Shown here: positions 21,609-32,408 of the stretch, piece after piece | Numbering within the stretch: position 1 is the first letter of the stretch | How the letters are laid out: each line of letters begins with the position of its first letter | Source: Anisodus tanguticus | Lineage: Eukaryota > Streptophyta > Magnoliopsida > Solanales > Solanaceae | Direction: 5' to 3' | Assembly: GCA_034509755.1 (NCBI GenBank) | Contig: CM067557.1 | Location: forward strand, 18,088,001-18,152,000 | Length of the DNA stretch: 64,000 bases | Position numbers and translations under genes: made by a program | Notes under the pieces: generated by a model | Databases searched by the model: none | What the model saw: the letters and a program-made list of their open reading frames with translations, nothing else | Told to the model about the DNA's origin: nothing

Positions 21609-22016
21609 AGTACATTTGTTTATTTGAGATTCTCTGTCACGTTGGCGTTGTTGCTTATGAGTTGGCTTTTCCACTAGGCCTATTGGGTGTTCATCCAGTT
21701 TCCATATTTATATGCTGAAAAGGTACTATTCAAACAAGTCTTATATCATTCGTTTGGATTATGTATTGCCTGATTAGAATTTGTCTTATGAGGAGAAGCC
21801 AATAGTGATTTTAGATAGGCAGGTTAGAAACTTGAGGTCTAAGGAGATAACTTCTGTTAAGGTGCAATAGAAGCATCGTTCCATTGAGGAGGCCACATGG
21901 GAGACTGAGTCAGATATGTATGCCAGATATCTCCTGTTTTTTCTAACTCAGGTACTTTCTCCCTCCCGTTCTTTCCTTGTTGCTCGAGAATAAGTGATTG
22001 TTTAATTATTATCTGA
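21609..22016 (+). pseudogene. pol: Tekay-like integrase C-terminus, right half of interrupted copy
   Basis: The sequence reads a YICLFEILCHVGVVAYEL segment, then LGLLGVHPV. It continues to ILDRQVRNLRSKEI and a VKVQ-stop-KHRSIEEATWE tail. It corresponds to about 1,040-1,360 of the first element and continues the integrase broken at 14,357. The chromodomain-like EATWE ending precedes the LTR at 22,017. Confidence 0.87.
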
Positions 22017-22170
22017 TGTAATGACCCGTTTGGTAGTTATTGCACTTTTTACCCATTTAGTCTCGGTGACCCTTCCCCGAGCCCTATTAGTACGTCTTTA
22101 ACACACGAGGATGGGTGGTATAGTTCCTGAGGTAATCAGGCAAGATTTTTTAGAAAAATTTGGGTTAAGG
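22017..22170 (+). mobile_element. Tekay-like 3' LTR, first part
   Basis: It starts TGTAATGACCCGTTTGG after the integrase tail, as at 1,443, and continues about 150 bases to an inverted family 2 LTR. The exact break is uncertain by a few tens of bases. Confidence 0.75.
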
Positions 22171-23931
22171 CATTTTACTGGGATGTCACGGGTGTATTGA
22201 GGGTGATGTTGATGATCAGGAATCAGCAGTTTGGCGGTGACAAGGTGGTGGTAATATACTGAAACAGCGACATCCGATGATGGAGCTCAATAGAGGCGTC
22301 ACTGTGGTTGGTTGTGTTTTTCTGGTAGTTGTAGGTGGAATTGGATTCAGGCATTTTGTGGGGTTATTTTGGGTACATTGAGGGTGGGTATGGTGTTCTG
22401 GGGTTGGTGGTTTGATGATGGCAAGGTCTCGGTAACAATCTGAAACTGTGAGGTTCTCGATTGGTGTTTGCAGTGGACTGTTTGATATGGTCGGGATCGG
22501 ACGGTTGTTTACAAGTGGTTTTGGTTAACAACCTTTGGAGGGGATATTTGTGAAGTCTTCTGAGGGTTAAGGATGGTCAGTATATAGTGGGTTGGATAAG
22601 GATTGAATACGAGTTGCAAGATGCAAGCTCGAGTGATGATTGGTTGATTTGGTTAAATGTTGTTTCAATTGTTGTGGTTGTAGTGAAGTGCGGTCGATGA
22701 TCCAAAGGATAAATACATGGGGGTTTTACTTCCCAAGTCGACACTAAAGATAAGGTGACCAATTCCACAAGGTCAATACCGGGGTTTTCTAAGTGCAATG
22801 CCCGTGAACTAGCCAAGTGAGGGTAATCAAAAGCTCTTTTAGTAACCCGAAGCTTAGGCTAGGTTAGTCCTCACAGTCCCAACGTTCGCTTACCACTAAG
22901 GGGGTTCCTCGAGCTTGGGTATTGATTAGGTCACACAGTCCTAACCAAGACTTACAACAAAGGGAAGCCATAGCTTGAGTTTAACTAGGTCACATAGTCC
23001 TAGCTTCAACTTACACCAAGGGGTTAGGCTCACGTAGAACCAACTAAGATAAACAACACACATGTTGAATAACTTAGCAAATGAGTAAAACTCAAGTTTA
23101 TATCTCAATCAACTCTGAATATTTACAAGCTCCTAAGGGTCCTTATTATAGTAGCAAATGGACCATTCTAGAAGGCAAACTAAAGGACACAAACTACCTG
23201 ACAATTTCAGCCTAGTGGGAACAAATGGGAACGGGTTAGGGTTTACTTGGTGACCAAGGGTGCTTCGACCAAACCAAGATAATGGGGAAGGTCTTGGATA
23301 TTCTTGGGGACAAAGAATGAATATTTCACACTCCCTTTGCGGATTCCAAGTACAGGAATAGATGGATTTGGTTTCTCAAGACTTCATCTTCTTGGAACTA
23401 GTTTAGAAGCTTCCTTTCCTTGCACTTGTTTGATGAACCATTTAGGACAACTCTTCCTCTCCCATTGGCCGAGCTTGAAGTCTTCAATATAGTCAATTCA
23501 TGAATTTGTTATTGCAAAAATTCTTCATTTAAAGCCCCATCGTTTAGATATCTCTTGTCCTTGCCATTTTGTCCTCCAACTCACGGCCTAGTCATCCATT
23601 TGGAATAACTTTTGGCTTAGTCACCTTATTGGAAGACTCTCAGCCCTGTCACCCTTTACATGGCCTATTAATTGTGTCCTATGGTAGTTATTACATGGCA
23701 TACTATGTCATAAGCTAAGTGCTAAAAGCTAAGCTACGACTTGGTCAAGACCAATAAGAAGGCCGAAAATACAATGTGTTCTTGATCCTTCACGTAACAA
23801 CTCCAATTCCATTCCATTTTCAATTCCATATTAGGCATATAAGTGTAGGTTGATGGGTCGCCATTGACATTCTTAGTAAAGCTCATCTCGACTCATGTTG
23901 AGAGTATAACTTTATGGGCTTTCTTTCATCA
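22171..23931 (-). mobile_element. Family 2 LTR, copy H, inserted in the Tekay-like LTR
   Basis: The minus strand starts TGATGAAAGAAAGCCC at 23,931 and runs to about 22,171; the final ~150 bases (U5 end) are missing. No primer site or internal sequence flanks it. Its TATA region is decayed (CTTATTATAG in the plus strand, near 23,140). Confidence 0.8.
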
Positions 23932-25987
23932 GGAGGTCTCGAGTGATTGTCGGATTTTGGGGTTGAGTTTATGAAAAACCAATAGTTTTCTAGTGTCTGA
24001 GTCCGCCGTCGTTGCACCAGATGCATTGTAGAAAACCCTCCACAACGTGGCCTGATTTGCTATGGAGAGTTGTGGGGAGTTGTGACTGAGTCGCCGCAGT
24101 GGATGGGAATCCGTTATGGTAGACTCGTGGTAGCGAGAAGTGGGTTGCTAGCACGGATCTACTGCAGTGTACTAGTGACCGATGCAGCGGAAATCAGGGA
24201 CCCGATTTTATTTAATCCACTAGTTTAAACCCTTTATTTCCTATCACTTCATTTATCATTCCTAAGCATCTTGGAGGTGAATTGAAGGAGTTCTTGGCTG
24301 ATTTATCTTGTGGGTAATATCCCTAACATATAATTCATTCATTTACCTTTCCTAAACTTGAATCCATGCTAGAAATCTTATAGAACTTAAGAGGGATGAT
24401 GGGTTTTGATAACTATTTTACTATTTGAGTTAGCCTTTCTAAATGAGAATTGTTGGTGGGTTTGATTAATCTAAGTCTGGATTTTGATGATTTAGTAGTC
24501 AATAGGCTTGAATCTGCCATTTAGGTTGATGAATTGAAAACTTGGAAGTTAGGGTTTATACCAAGTTGGGGTTTTTTACTTGAATAATGGAATTGGTCTA
24601 TTCTTGAGTTAATTTAGCAATTTAATAGTAGAATTGGACTTCTAGAATGTTGGATTACCAATTTCACTTTTGATTTTCCCATTTTACCCTTGTGGGCCTG
24701 TTTTCTCCTTTTTTTTATAGTTGGTTTTCATTTAAAGGATAGGATAGCAATATGAGTATTGTTCTTATTTCTAATTTAGAATTTGTTTATCGGTAGACTT
24801 TGAGTACTTGGAGGCTCTCCAAAAAGGAAAGGCGAAGGTGTGATTGTTCGTGGCTTCCGCTCGGCTACCAGGTAGGTTACGACCTACCTTATGGCTAGAC
24901 TTCGATTAGCGAATCATATGTAGAGTTAGTGATTGTTCGAGAAAGCATGTTATGCCTTCGGATATGAAGTTGTGATGGAATACGTAGGTTAGTATTGTTT
25001 CTTGATTGTGGTTGTTGCCTTATTTGATCTAGTAGTTCATCGTCACGTGTATAATACTAGACTTGACTGTGTATAGAGAAAGGATTGATTCATTCTTAAC
25101 AAGATGTTATGTGTCCATGCGTGGCATGATTGTCTTGATATATTTTCATTGGAATTCATATCACTCATACATTCATGATCATACATTTGAATTGGATTGC
25201 GCACCGTAACATTTATACATATACATTGGACTGGATTGCATATTCCACAACATATATTGGATTGGGTTGTACGCCACAATAGGTACATGGACTTCATGGG
25301 TCCCCCATGGGTCATGACTATCAAGGTGTGAAGGTATTCCGCTCGGAGCGTGCATGTATCATTGCATTGCATATGCATTCATATTCACCTATTCATACTT
25401 ATTGGATTTGGACATTGTATTTGTAATTGTGATTCTATTATTGGACTATGTAGTGTTTATATTTGATTGTGAGCATGTCTATCTTTCATTCTCTTACTTT
25501 ATATATGTTATCTAACTGTTGTCGACCTATGATACTTACCAGTACATAATGTTTGTACTAATACTACCTTTTTGCATTCTTTTATGAGTGCAGAGTATGT
25601 GACAGGGTCCACTTCCTCTCCATGTGACTGATTCCCAAGGCTTTGCTGATGAGCATCTAAGGTGAGCACATGATGGCTACGCAACCCAGATGTCTGTCTT
25701 ATCTACTTATCTTATTTTGGTATTCCGAGATAGTATTTTACTTTGCATACTATGTATTAGTATTCAGACTTATAGTATATAGTAGTGGATCTTGTACGGC
25801 CTTAGACCAGATTACTTGGGATTGTTGTATTACTTCTGCACTATTTCCTTATCTATCCTAGACTTATTATGTATATTTGATGGTTGGGTTATACTTTATT
25901 TTGATTGAGCTATGACTATGGGAGGGGTTTGCCTACCAGGTGGGAAAGGGGTAGGTGCCCGCGCATTCCTCGATTTAGGACATGACA
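23932..25987 (+). mobile_element. Tekay-like 3' LTR, remaining part
   Basis: Non-coding sequence resumes at GGAGGTCTCGAG after copy H and ends ...GGACATGACA at 25,987. The closing section (TACCAGGTGGGAAAGGGGTAGGTGCCCGC) is the style of end I know from Solanaceae LTRs starting TGTAATGACCC. Together with 22,017-22,170 it gives an LTR of about 2.2 kb after removing copy H. No gene is seen in it. Confidence 0.65.
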
Positions 25988-28260
25988 TGTTATAACCCAT
26001 ACTCTCGTAATTAAATTTAGAGTGCTTAATATGCTAAGGTAGTCATGTTTAAGGTACTTGAATCATATAAGATTCATATGTTATGTTTTGAAGTCAAGCA
26101 AGTAGTAAAATAAAAGTCCACGAAAGTTATAGCAAGTTACGTTCATAATTTTTCTTAAATTTTGGCTAATGTCACTAAGCTTTTCTCCCAATATACTTTG
26201 TTTTAATGGGCGGACTACCCACTAAATTGAAGGTCTATGAGTTTAGTTTCAAACGAATTAAACCATTCATCGATGCGACTTCGGAGTAGAGAGATATTCA
26301 CATTTTTTGCGAGACTGCGCAGACAGACCCTTTTGGGATCCACTCTAGCAGTGGCCGACTTTGGCTTCTTTTAAAAGCGTTTTGGGAATCCTCCTTGGAC
26401 ATTTTTTGACAAAACTGCACCATAATGCTCTCATAAGCTCTCTCAACAGTTCCAAAGGAGCTCAAGTTGAAATCCTAGTTTTTAAACCCAACTTTGACAT
26501 CAAAGATTAACTCAAGTAAAGAATAACACCTTTATGGTATTGTGGTGTGGTGGAGGGCCATTGTGAATTGCATTGGGCTGTTATTTCTAGTTGTATCTAC
26601 TGCGTAAGGTAAGTTTAATATCTTTTTGATTATGCTCAAGGTTAGTTTCATATTATTTAAGTTGTTTGGATGAAAAACTACAAGCTAGTACTTGAAATGA
26701 TATGAGATGTTGTTGGACTATTTTGTGGCAAAATTTATGATTTCTCATGGCTAGAAATTATGGAGAATAACTTGGATATATTTTCATTGTTGTTATTTTA
26801 CTTGTCCAAGTGTTGGTATTGACGATGGTATTACAAGTTAGGAGAAGAATTGACTATGTAGCCCCTAAAAGTTGTCCTTGTTGTTGTTTACTCTTGTTGG
26901 GTTGTTAATGTGTTGTTGAAGATGGATATAAGGCTGGGAAATTATAAGAATATGTTTGTTAGCATACTGGTTATGTTGTATGTTGAAGTTAAGACCAAGA
27001 CGGGATATAAGGGCTTGAAAGGGTTCCAATCTGATCTTGTCGCTCGCCGTGTTAAATGATAGTTTCATTAGTAATGATGATACACTTCTTGTTATGTAGA
27101 TTGAAAGGTATTTTGGGTTTCTTTACTTGTATTTTGGAAGCAGGGAAGTTGAGTTATGTTCAGGTACATTCTTTCCTTCTTTTGGCATGATTTCGATGAA
27201 TATAACATAAAGGAATGCCCTTCCAATAAGGCTCTATTCTTTGTAACTAGAACACGTGCAAGTTCTTCATTCCAATGAAAAGTATATGATCATGTTTATG
27301 TTCTAATTCTTGGTCTCTCATATAAGGCATATGTTGATGGTATTTTCTCCTTCTTATGACATCATATATGGATGAGTTAGCTCACATAACGTATTCAGAG
27401 GTTTACCCACCTTACATCACTCTGAAAGGTTCAAAATGTTATTCCACGAGTCTATCATACATTATATATATGTATCTACTTTGTGATACCAAACCGCGCT
27501 ATAGTCAGCCAGGTACGACACCTATTGTGCATACAACTGTAGTTGGGTACGTTATGAGGATGTTAGCCCCAAAGAGCGGCTTGATGATGATGATGCAGTC
27601 CCATGGTATGGATTATATATATGTATATGCTTTTATATGAAAGCATGCATATTATGGCCTTCCATGGAAATTCATAGCCAAGGTGGATCTTCTTATCTCC
27701 AAATTATATTGATGTTTTTAATGATATTTTTTCTCTTACTTACATACTTAGTACTTTATTTGTACTAACGTCCCTTTTTACTGGGGTCGCTGTGTTTCAT
27801 GCCCGCACATCCTGATAGATAGGTTGAAGGTCCTCCCGGTAGGCTACCAATTCTGCTAAAGGTGTTGCATTCCACTTGCTTTGGAGTGTCCGTTTGAGTC
27901 GGTATGCTTATGTATACATGTTTATGGGTATGGAGAGACCCTGTCCTTACTTTATGACATTTATGTACTCTTTTTAGGCTTGTAGATAGAGGTCATATAT
28001 GTAGAGGTTTTGCTACGGCCTATGTTTTGATGTACGGATGGTCATGTCCGCATGGTAGGCCCGTATGTCCCATGTATATGTTGTATGTCATTTTGGCGTC
28101 GTCCCTTGTTGAGTATTCCTTTATGTTTTATTCGGATTATATCATGATGGCCCTTCTGGGCCATTTACGCTTGATAACATGGTTATGGAGATACATTATG
28201 TTGGTGCTCAGTAAGTTTGGTATGAGTGCCAGTCGTGCCCCTCCGATTTGGGGTGGGACA
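25988..28260 (+). mobile_element. Solo-type gypsy LTR, TGTTATAACCC...GGGTGGGACA
   Basis: It starts TGTTATAACCC immediately after the previous LTR and ends GGGTGGGACA at 28,260, about 2.27 kb. The conserved block lies at about 27,765-27,830 (TACTAACGTCCCTTTTTACTGG). There is no primer site after it and no polypurine tract before it, so it is a solo LTR or a remnant cut at both sides. The flanking five bases (TGACA and CTTGG) do not match. Confidence 0.7.
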
Positions 28261-28331
28261 CTTGGACTTTCTTGCTCTTGAATTTCAATCTTGTGCTTTT
28301 TAGTTTTCTTGATCTTCATGATCTTTCATCA
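28261..28331 (-). mobile_element. LTR fragment of the protease-only array, third copy
   Basis: About 70 bases matching 30,155-30,228 and 32,335-32,408, cut on the left by the LTR ending at 28,260. On the minus strand it starts TGATGAAAGATC beside a polypurine tract. Confidence 0.8.
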
Positions 28332-28332
28332 T

Positions 28333-28345
28333 TCTCCCTAGGTTG
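28333..28345 (-). other. Polypurine tract of the protease-only array, left copy
   Basis: The minus strand reads CAACCTAGGGAGAA just before the LTR start. Confidence 0.65.
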
Positions 28346-28930
28346 AGTCTAAAGTCTCCATTAATGGAAAATGATTCACAAAAGAAATTTTGGAACAACC
28401 CATAATCATTAACCTCTAAGTTGCAGTTTTCTAGCTTTTCGTTGAGCTTGATCATGTTGTAAGAAAGATTTTCATATGGCCGAACTAAATCCCACTTTAA
28501 TAGTAGTATCTTTTTACTATGTTGACTCCAACATATGATCTTAAATTTATCATTAAATTTCAAGTCATCATTAATAATTACTTCCTCTTGATCTTCAAGA
28601 ATCTTGAACATATCTATATTATGTGGTTCTTGCATGAAAAATCTATATCTGTAGCACCAAAACTTTGAAATAAATCAAATTCATGTACCTTTGGATCAAA
28701 ATTGGAGATCAAAGTATCTCTTCTTAAGAACTCCTCAATTATTTTGATGCTTCCATGCTTGACATGATTATAGCCATTAACCTCAATGAATTGAGAGATC
28801 TGAAATTTACACAGTCTTGCAAAGATTCATCATTTTGAGGAACATCTTGCTAGAACTACATCATAAATTAAACTCTCATTGATATACTCATTTTTCGGCA
28901 ACTAATTCCCTTTCTCATCCGATTTTTCAT
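28346..28930 (-). pseudogene. Unrecognised ORF downstream of protease, left copy
   Basis: The minus strand carries a near-open frame with stops and slips. Its best part is 28,300-28,635 (MQEPHNIDMFKILEDQEEVI, then DDLKFNDKFKIICWSQHS). Upstream pieces read RDTLISNFDPKVHEFDLF. I do not recognise a domain. There is no YxDD, RNase H or integrase motif. The right copy at 30,243-30,851 has the same layout and similar words (DMFKILEDQVDVIIDDDLKV), so the region is a real part of the element. The sequence is rich in Lys, Asp, Glu and Asn. Confidence 0.55.
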
Positions 28931-28932
28931 AC

Positions 28933-29387
28933 TCAATTGGTGATATGCAATACGTTGCTTTGGTTGGTACAAAGCAAAAAGTTTAATATGTATTTTTTAA
29001 AATCTTTTAATGGTGGAAACTCAATCTCACAAATGATTAGATGCTCCAATGGATCCTCGTCAAACATTGGAGGTAAATCATCCACTTCTTGATCCAATAC
29101 ATTATCCTCTTCCTTTCGCTCTTCCGCATTGATGGGACCAATGATTTGCAATTTGGTCACAAAAGAATCACCAACATACTTGGAGTTCGTAGAAACATCT
29201 TCTTCATTCAAGGGAACCAAATTAATTTTACGCCCATCCTTTATAAAAGAATATGTATTACAGTATTCATCATATTTAGCATAACTATCATACACCCATG
29301 GTCTTCCAAGTAGTAAGTGGCAAGCATCCATCTTTATTACATCACACCAAACAAGATTTTTGTATATTTTGGCAATAGGAAAAAAAT
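28933..29387 (-). pseudogene. Aspartic protease, left copy, N-terminus missing
   Basis: The minus frame reads IAKIYKNLVWCDVIKMDACH, then LLLGRPWVYDSYAKYDEYCN and TYSFIKDGRKINLVPLNEED. An acidic linker follows (ERKEEDNVLDQEVDDLPPMF). This is the C-terminal two thirds of a gypsy-type protease. The catalytic Asp loop is missing because LTR sequence (29,394 onward) replaces it. The frame given from 29,472 therefore reads into the LTR and its first ~28 codons are not protein. Confidence 0.8.
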
Positions 29388-29393
29388 GATGCA

Positions 29394-30228
29394 TTGATGT
29401 GATACTTCGAGTTAATAAAGAACCAATCGACCAGGATCTTGATTTTGAAGGGATTTCATGGGAAGACTTCAAGAAACAGACGCATTTCAGGCTATAAGTA
29501 TCGGATTTAGGTGATTAAAAAGCGAGGTAAAATATGATGATCTGAACTAAGAGAAGAACTATTTACTCATTTAAAACAAGTAAATATTGAGGATGAAGCG
29601 ATGGACAGTACATTAAGGTTCTTGGTACAAACTAGAATAAATTTTAATCAAGAAACGTGTTGTTGAATGGTCAAGGATCAATAAAAAGTTCTTAAGTCAC
29701 CACTTAAAATATATTTACGTGAAAAAGAAACACCACACAGTATTTAAAACAAGATAAATACTATGACCATCTTGCATAGAACCAAACACAGATAATGAAC
29801 AAGGAATAGAGAAAATAACTCTATTGCAAACTAGGGCAAAAGCTCAGAAATGGGATTCTTATTTTTACAATTCATGAGAACTCTTATATAGGCCTAGGGT
29901 CTCTTATTTTATGAATACAATCCCTATTTTACTCTAGAAATGAAAAATATCGAAACAAGAAAAGTAAAATCCCTATTCTATAAGGAAAAGAATAAAGAAA
30001 ACTAGAATTCTTCTAGAACTAGGATAAAGATTCTACTAATGGTAGAAAATTAAATCTCTACTATACTATAATCAAGAAATAAGAAACCTATTTAGGAAAG
30101 GGTTCAAGAAATAAGAATCCCCATTCTTGGAAGAAATTAATTTTAAAACTTGAGCTTCTTGGACTTTCTAATTCTTGCATTTCAATCTTGTGCTTCTTGG
30201 TTTTCTTGATATGCTTGGTCTTTCATGA
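29394..30228 (-). mobile_element. LTR of the protease-only array, middle copy
   Basis: It matches the right LTR (31,563-32,408) over its length. On the minus strand it begins TCATGAAAGACC next to a polypurine tract and runs to GATGT near 29,395, with the last ~45 bases reduced. The primer site and active-site part of the left body are lost at this join. Confidence 0.82.
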
Positions 30229-30229
30229 T

Positions 30230-30242
30230 TCTCCCTTGGTTG
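30230..30242 (-). other. Polypurine tract of the protease-only array, right copy
   Basis: The minus strand reads CAACCAAGGGAGAA before the LTR start. Confidence 0.65.
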
Positions 30243-30851
30243 GGAAAGACTCGTCCTGGAGTCTAAAGGCTCCATGAACGGCAAACTATTCACAAAAAAA
30301 ATATTTGGAACAACGCATAATCATGAGGCTCTAAGTTATATCTTTTAGCTTGTTGTAGAGCTTCATCATGTTGCAAGAAAGCTTTGCATATGGCCACACT
30401 AAATTCCACTTTGTTAGTAGTAACTTTGTACTATGATTTCTCAAACATATCATCATAAATTTATCATTAACTTTCAAATCATCATCAATAATTACGTCTA
30501 CTTGATCTTCAAGAATCTTGAACATATCCATATATTTGTGGTGCTTGCATGAAAGAACTATGTTAGTACCATCAAAACCTTTAAATAAATCAAATTCTTA
30601 TACCTTTGGATCAAGATTGGATATGAAAGTATCTCTTCTTAATAACTTCTCAGTTATTTTGTTGCTTCCATGCTAGACATGATTATATCCATTAACCTCA
30701 TTGAAATTGAGAGATCTGACATTTACACGGTCTTTTAAAGATTCATCATTTTGAGGAATACTTCTTGCTCTAACTACATCATATATTAAACTCTCATTCA
30801 TAGACTCATTTATCAGCAACTCATTCACTTTCTCATCCGAATATCTATACT
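30243..30851 (-). pseudogene. Unrecognised ORF downstream of protease, right copy
   Basis: Between the protease and the polypurine tract, one minus-strand frame stays meaningful for about 190 codons with few breaks. It includes DEKVNELLINESMNESLIYD, then VPQNDESLKDRVN-like and EVNGYNHV segments. It continues LRRDTFISNLDPKVYEFDLF and the 30,331-30,531 part (DMFKILEDQVDVIIDDDLKV). I do not recognise it. It occupies the place of RT, RNase H and integrase but shows none of their motifs. It shares this position and many words with the left copy. Confidence 0.55.
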
Positions 30852-31440
30852 TTATTGGTCATATGCAATACATTTTTTGGTTGGTGTGGAGAAATCAAAA
30901 TATGTATTATTTTTGAAATCTTTTAATGATGGAAACACAATCTCACAAATGATTAGATGCTCCAATGGATCCTCATCAAACATTGGAGGTAAATCATTCA
31001 CTTCTTGATCCAATACATTCTCCTCTTCCTTTATATCTTTCACATTGATGGGACCAATGATTTGTAATTTGGTCACAAAAGAATCACCAGCATACTTGGA
31101 GTTCTTAGCAACATATTCTTCATTCAAGGGAACTAAATTAATTGTACACCCATCCTTTATAAAAGAATATGTATTACGGTATTCATAATATTTAGCACAA
31201 CAATCATACACCCATGGTCGTCCTAGTAATAAGTGGAAAGAATCCATCGTTATTACATCACACCAAACAAGATTTTTGTATATTTTTCCAATAGAAAAAG
31301 AAACTAGGCATTGACGAGTTACCTCTAAACCATCACCATTTTTAAATTTGATACTATAAGGATGATCATTGGTTGTCAAACCAAGTTTAGAGACCATCGC
31401 TTCGGAAACAACATTTATATGACTCAACTATCAATGATAA
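30852..31440 (-). pseudogene. Aspartic protease, right copy, frameshift at the active site
   Basis: The long minus frame (191 codons) reads SHINVVSEAMVSKLGLTTND, then a TRQCLVSFSIGKIYKNLVW segment. It goes on to MDSFHLLLGRPWVYDCC, NTYSFIKDGCTINLVPLNEE and an acidic linker. Just upstream, near 31,428-31,437, the frame reads IIDS and then shifts; one base is missing at the codon expected for the Gly of the catalytic D-S-G. Only about 37 codons (MEERRRWVKEDEKLWKRGS) separate the primer site from the protease, so gag is essentially absent. Confidence 0.82.
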
Positions 31441-31549
31441 CCAGATGTCTAGTGTGGAAAAGTGATCCCCTTTTCCATAATTTTTCATCTTCTTTAACCC
31501 AACGTCTTCTTCTTTCTTCCATATAATCCATGATATTACTCAACTGTAC

Positions 31550-31560
31550 TATGATACCAA
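31550..31560 (-). other. Primer-binding site, tRNA-Met type
   Basis: The minus strand reads TTGGTATCATAG, two bases inside the LTR end at 31,563. It has one or two mismatches to TTGGTATCAGAG. Confidence 0.8.
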
Positions 31561-31562
31561 TT

Positions 31563-32408
31563 TGATGTAATCGTGATGGGAAATAGGCTCAGATACTAAA
31601 TTGAAGTGATTCTTTGAGTTAATAAAGAACCAATCGACCAAGATGTTTCATGGGAAGAATTCAAGAAATGGATGTATTTCAGGCTATAAGTCTCATATTT
31701 AATTGATTCAAAAAACGTGGTGAAAGATGACAATCTAAACTATGAGAACAATTATTTACTTGATTAAAACAATAAATATTGAGGGTGAAGTAATGGAAAG
31801 AAATTGAAGGTTCTGGGTAGGAACTAGAATAAACTTTAATCAAGAAACGTGTTCTTGAATGATCAAGACACAATAAGTTTCTAAATCACCACTTGAAATC
31901 AATTTGCATGATAAATAAATACCACTCGCTATTGAAAATAAGATAAAGACTATCACCACCTTGATTGGAACCAAAAACAAGGATAATGAATAAGAAATAG
32001 AGAAAATAATTCAACTGTAAACTAGGAGAAAAGCTCAAAAATGGTATTCTCCTTTTTACAAGTCATGAGAACCCTTTATATAGTCCTAGTTTATCTTCTT
32101 TTATTACTACATTCCCTATTATACTCTTGAAAGTAAATAGATAAAAACAAAAAAAGTAAAAACCCTATTATATAATGAAAACTACTAGAACTAGGATAAA
32201 GATCATACTAATGATATGAAATTAAATCCCTACTACACTATAATCACGAAACAAGAAAACTATTTAAAAAGGATTCAAATTACAAGAATTCCCATTATTG
32301 GAAGAAATTAATCTTCAAACTTGAGCATCTTCGACTTTCTTGATCTTGAATTTCAATCTTGTGCTTCTTGGTTTTCTTTGATTTCTTGATCTTCTTGATC
32401 TTTCATCA
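31563..32408 (-). mobile_element. 5' LTR of the protease-only array, right copy, full length (846 bp)
   Basis: On the minus strand it starts TGATGAAAGATC at 32,408 and ends CGATTACATCA at 31,563. It is flanked by the primer site. It fixes the family's LTR length at about 0.85 kb. A TATATAG-like motif lies near 32,080 (plus strand CTTTATATAG), a possible promoter. Confidence 0.87.

Noticed and set aside
25043..25378. 111-codon open frame, minus strand
   Set aside because: It sits antisense in the Tekay-like LTR and has no recognisable motif.
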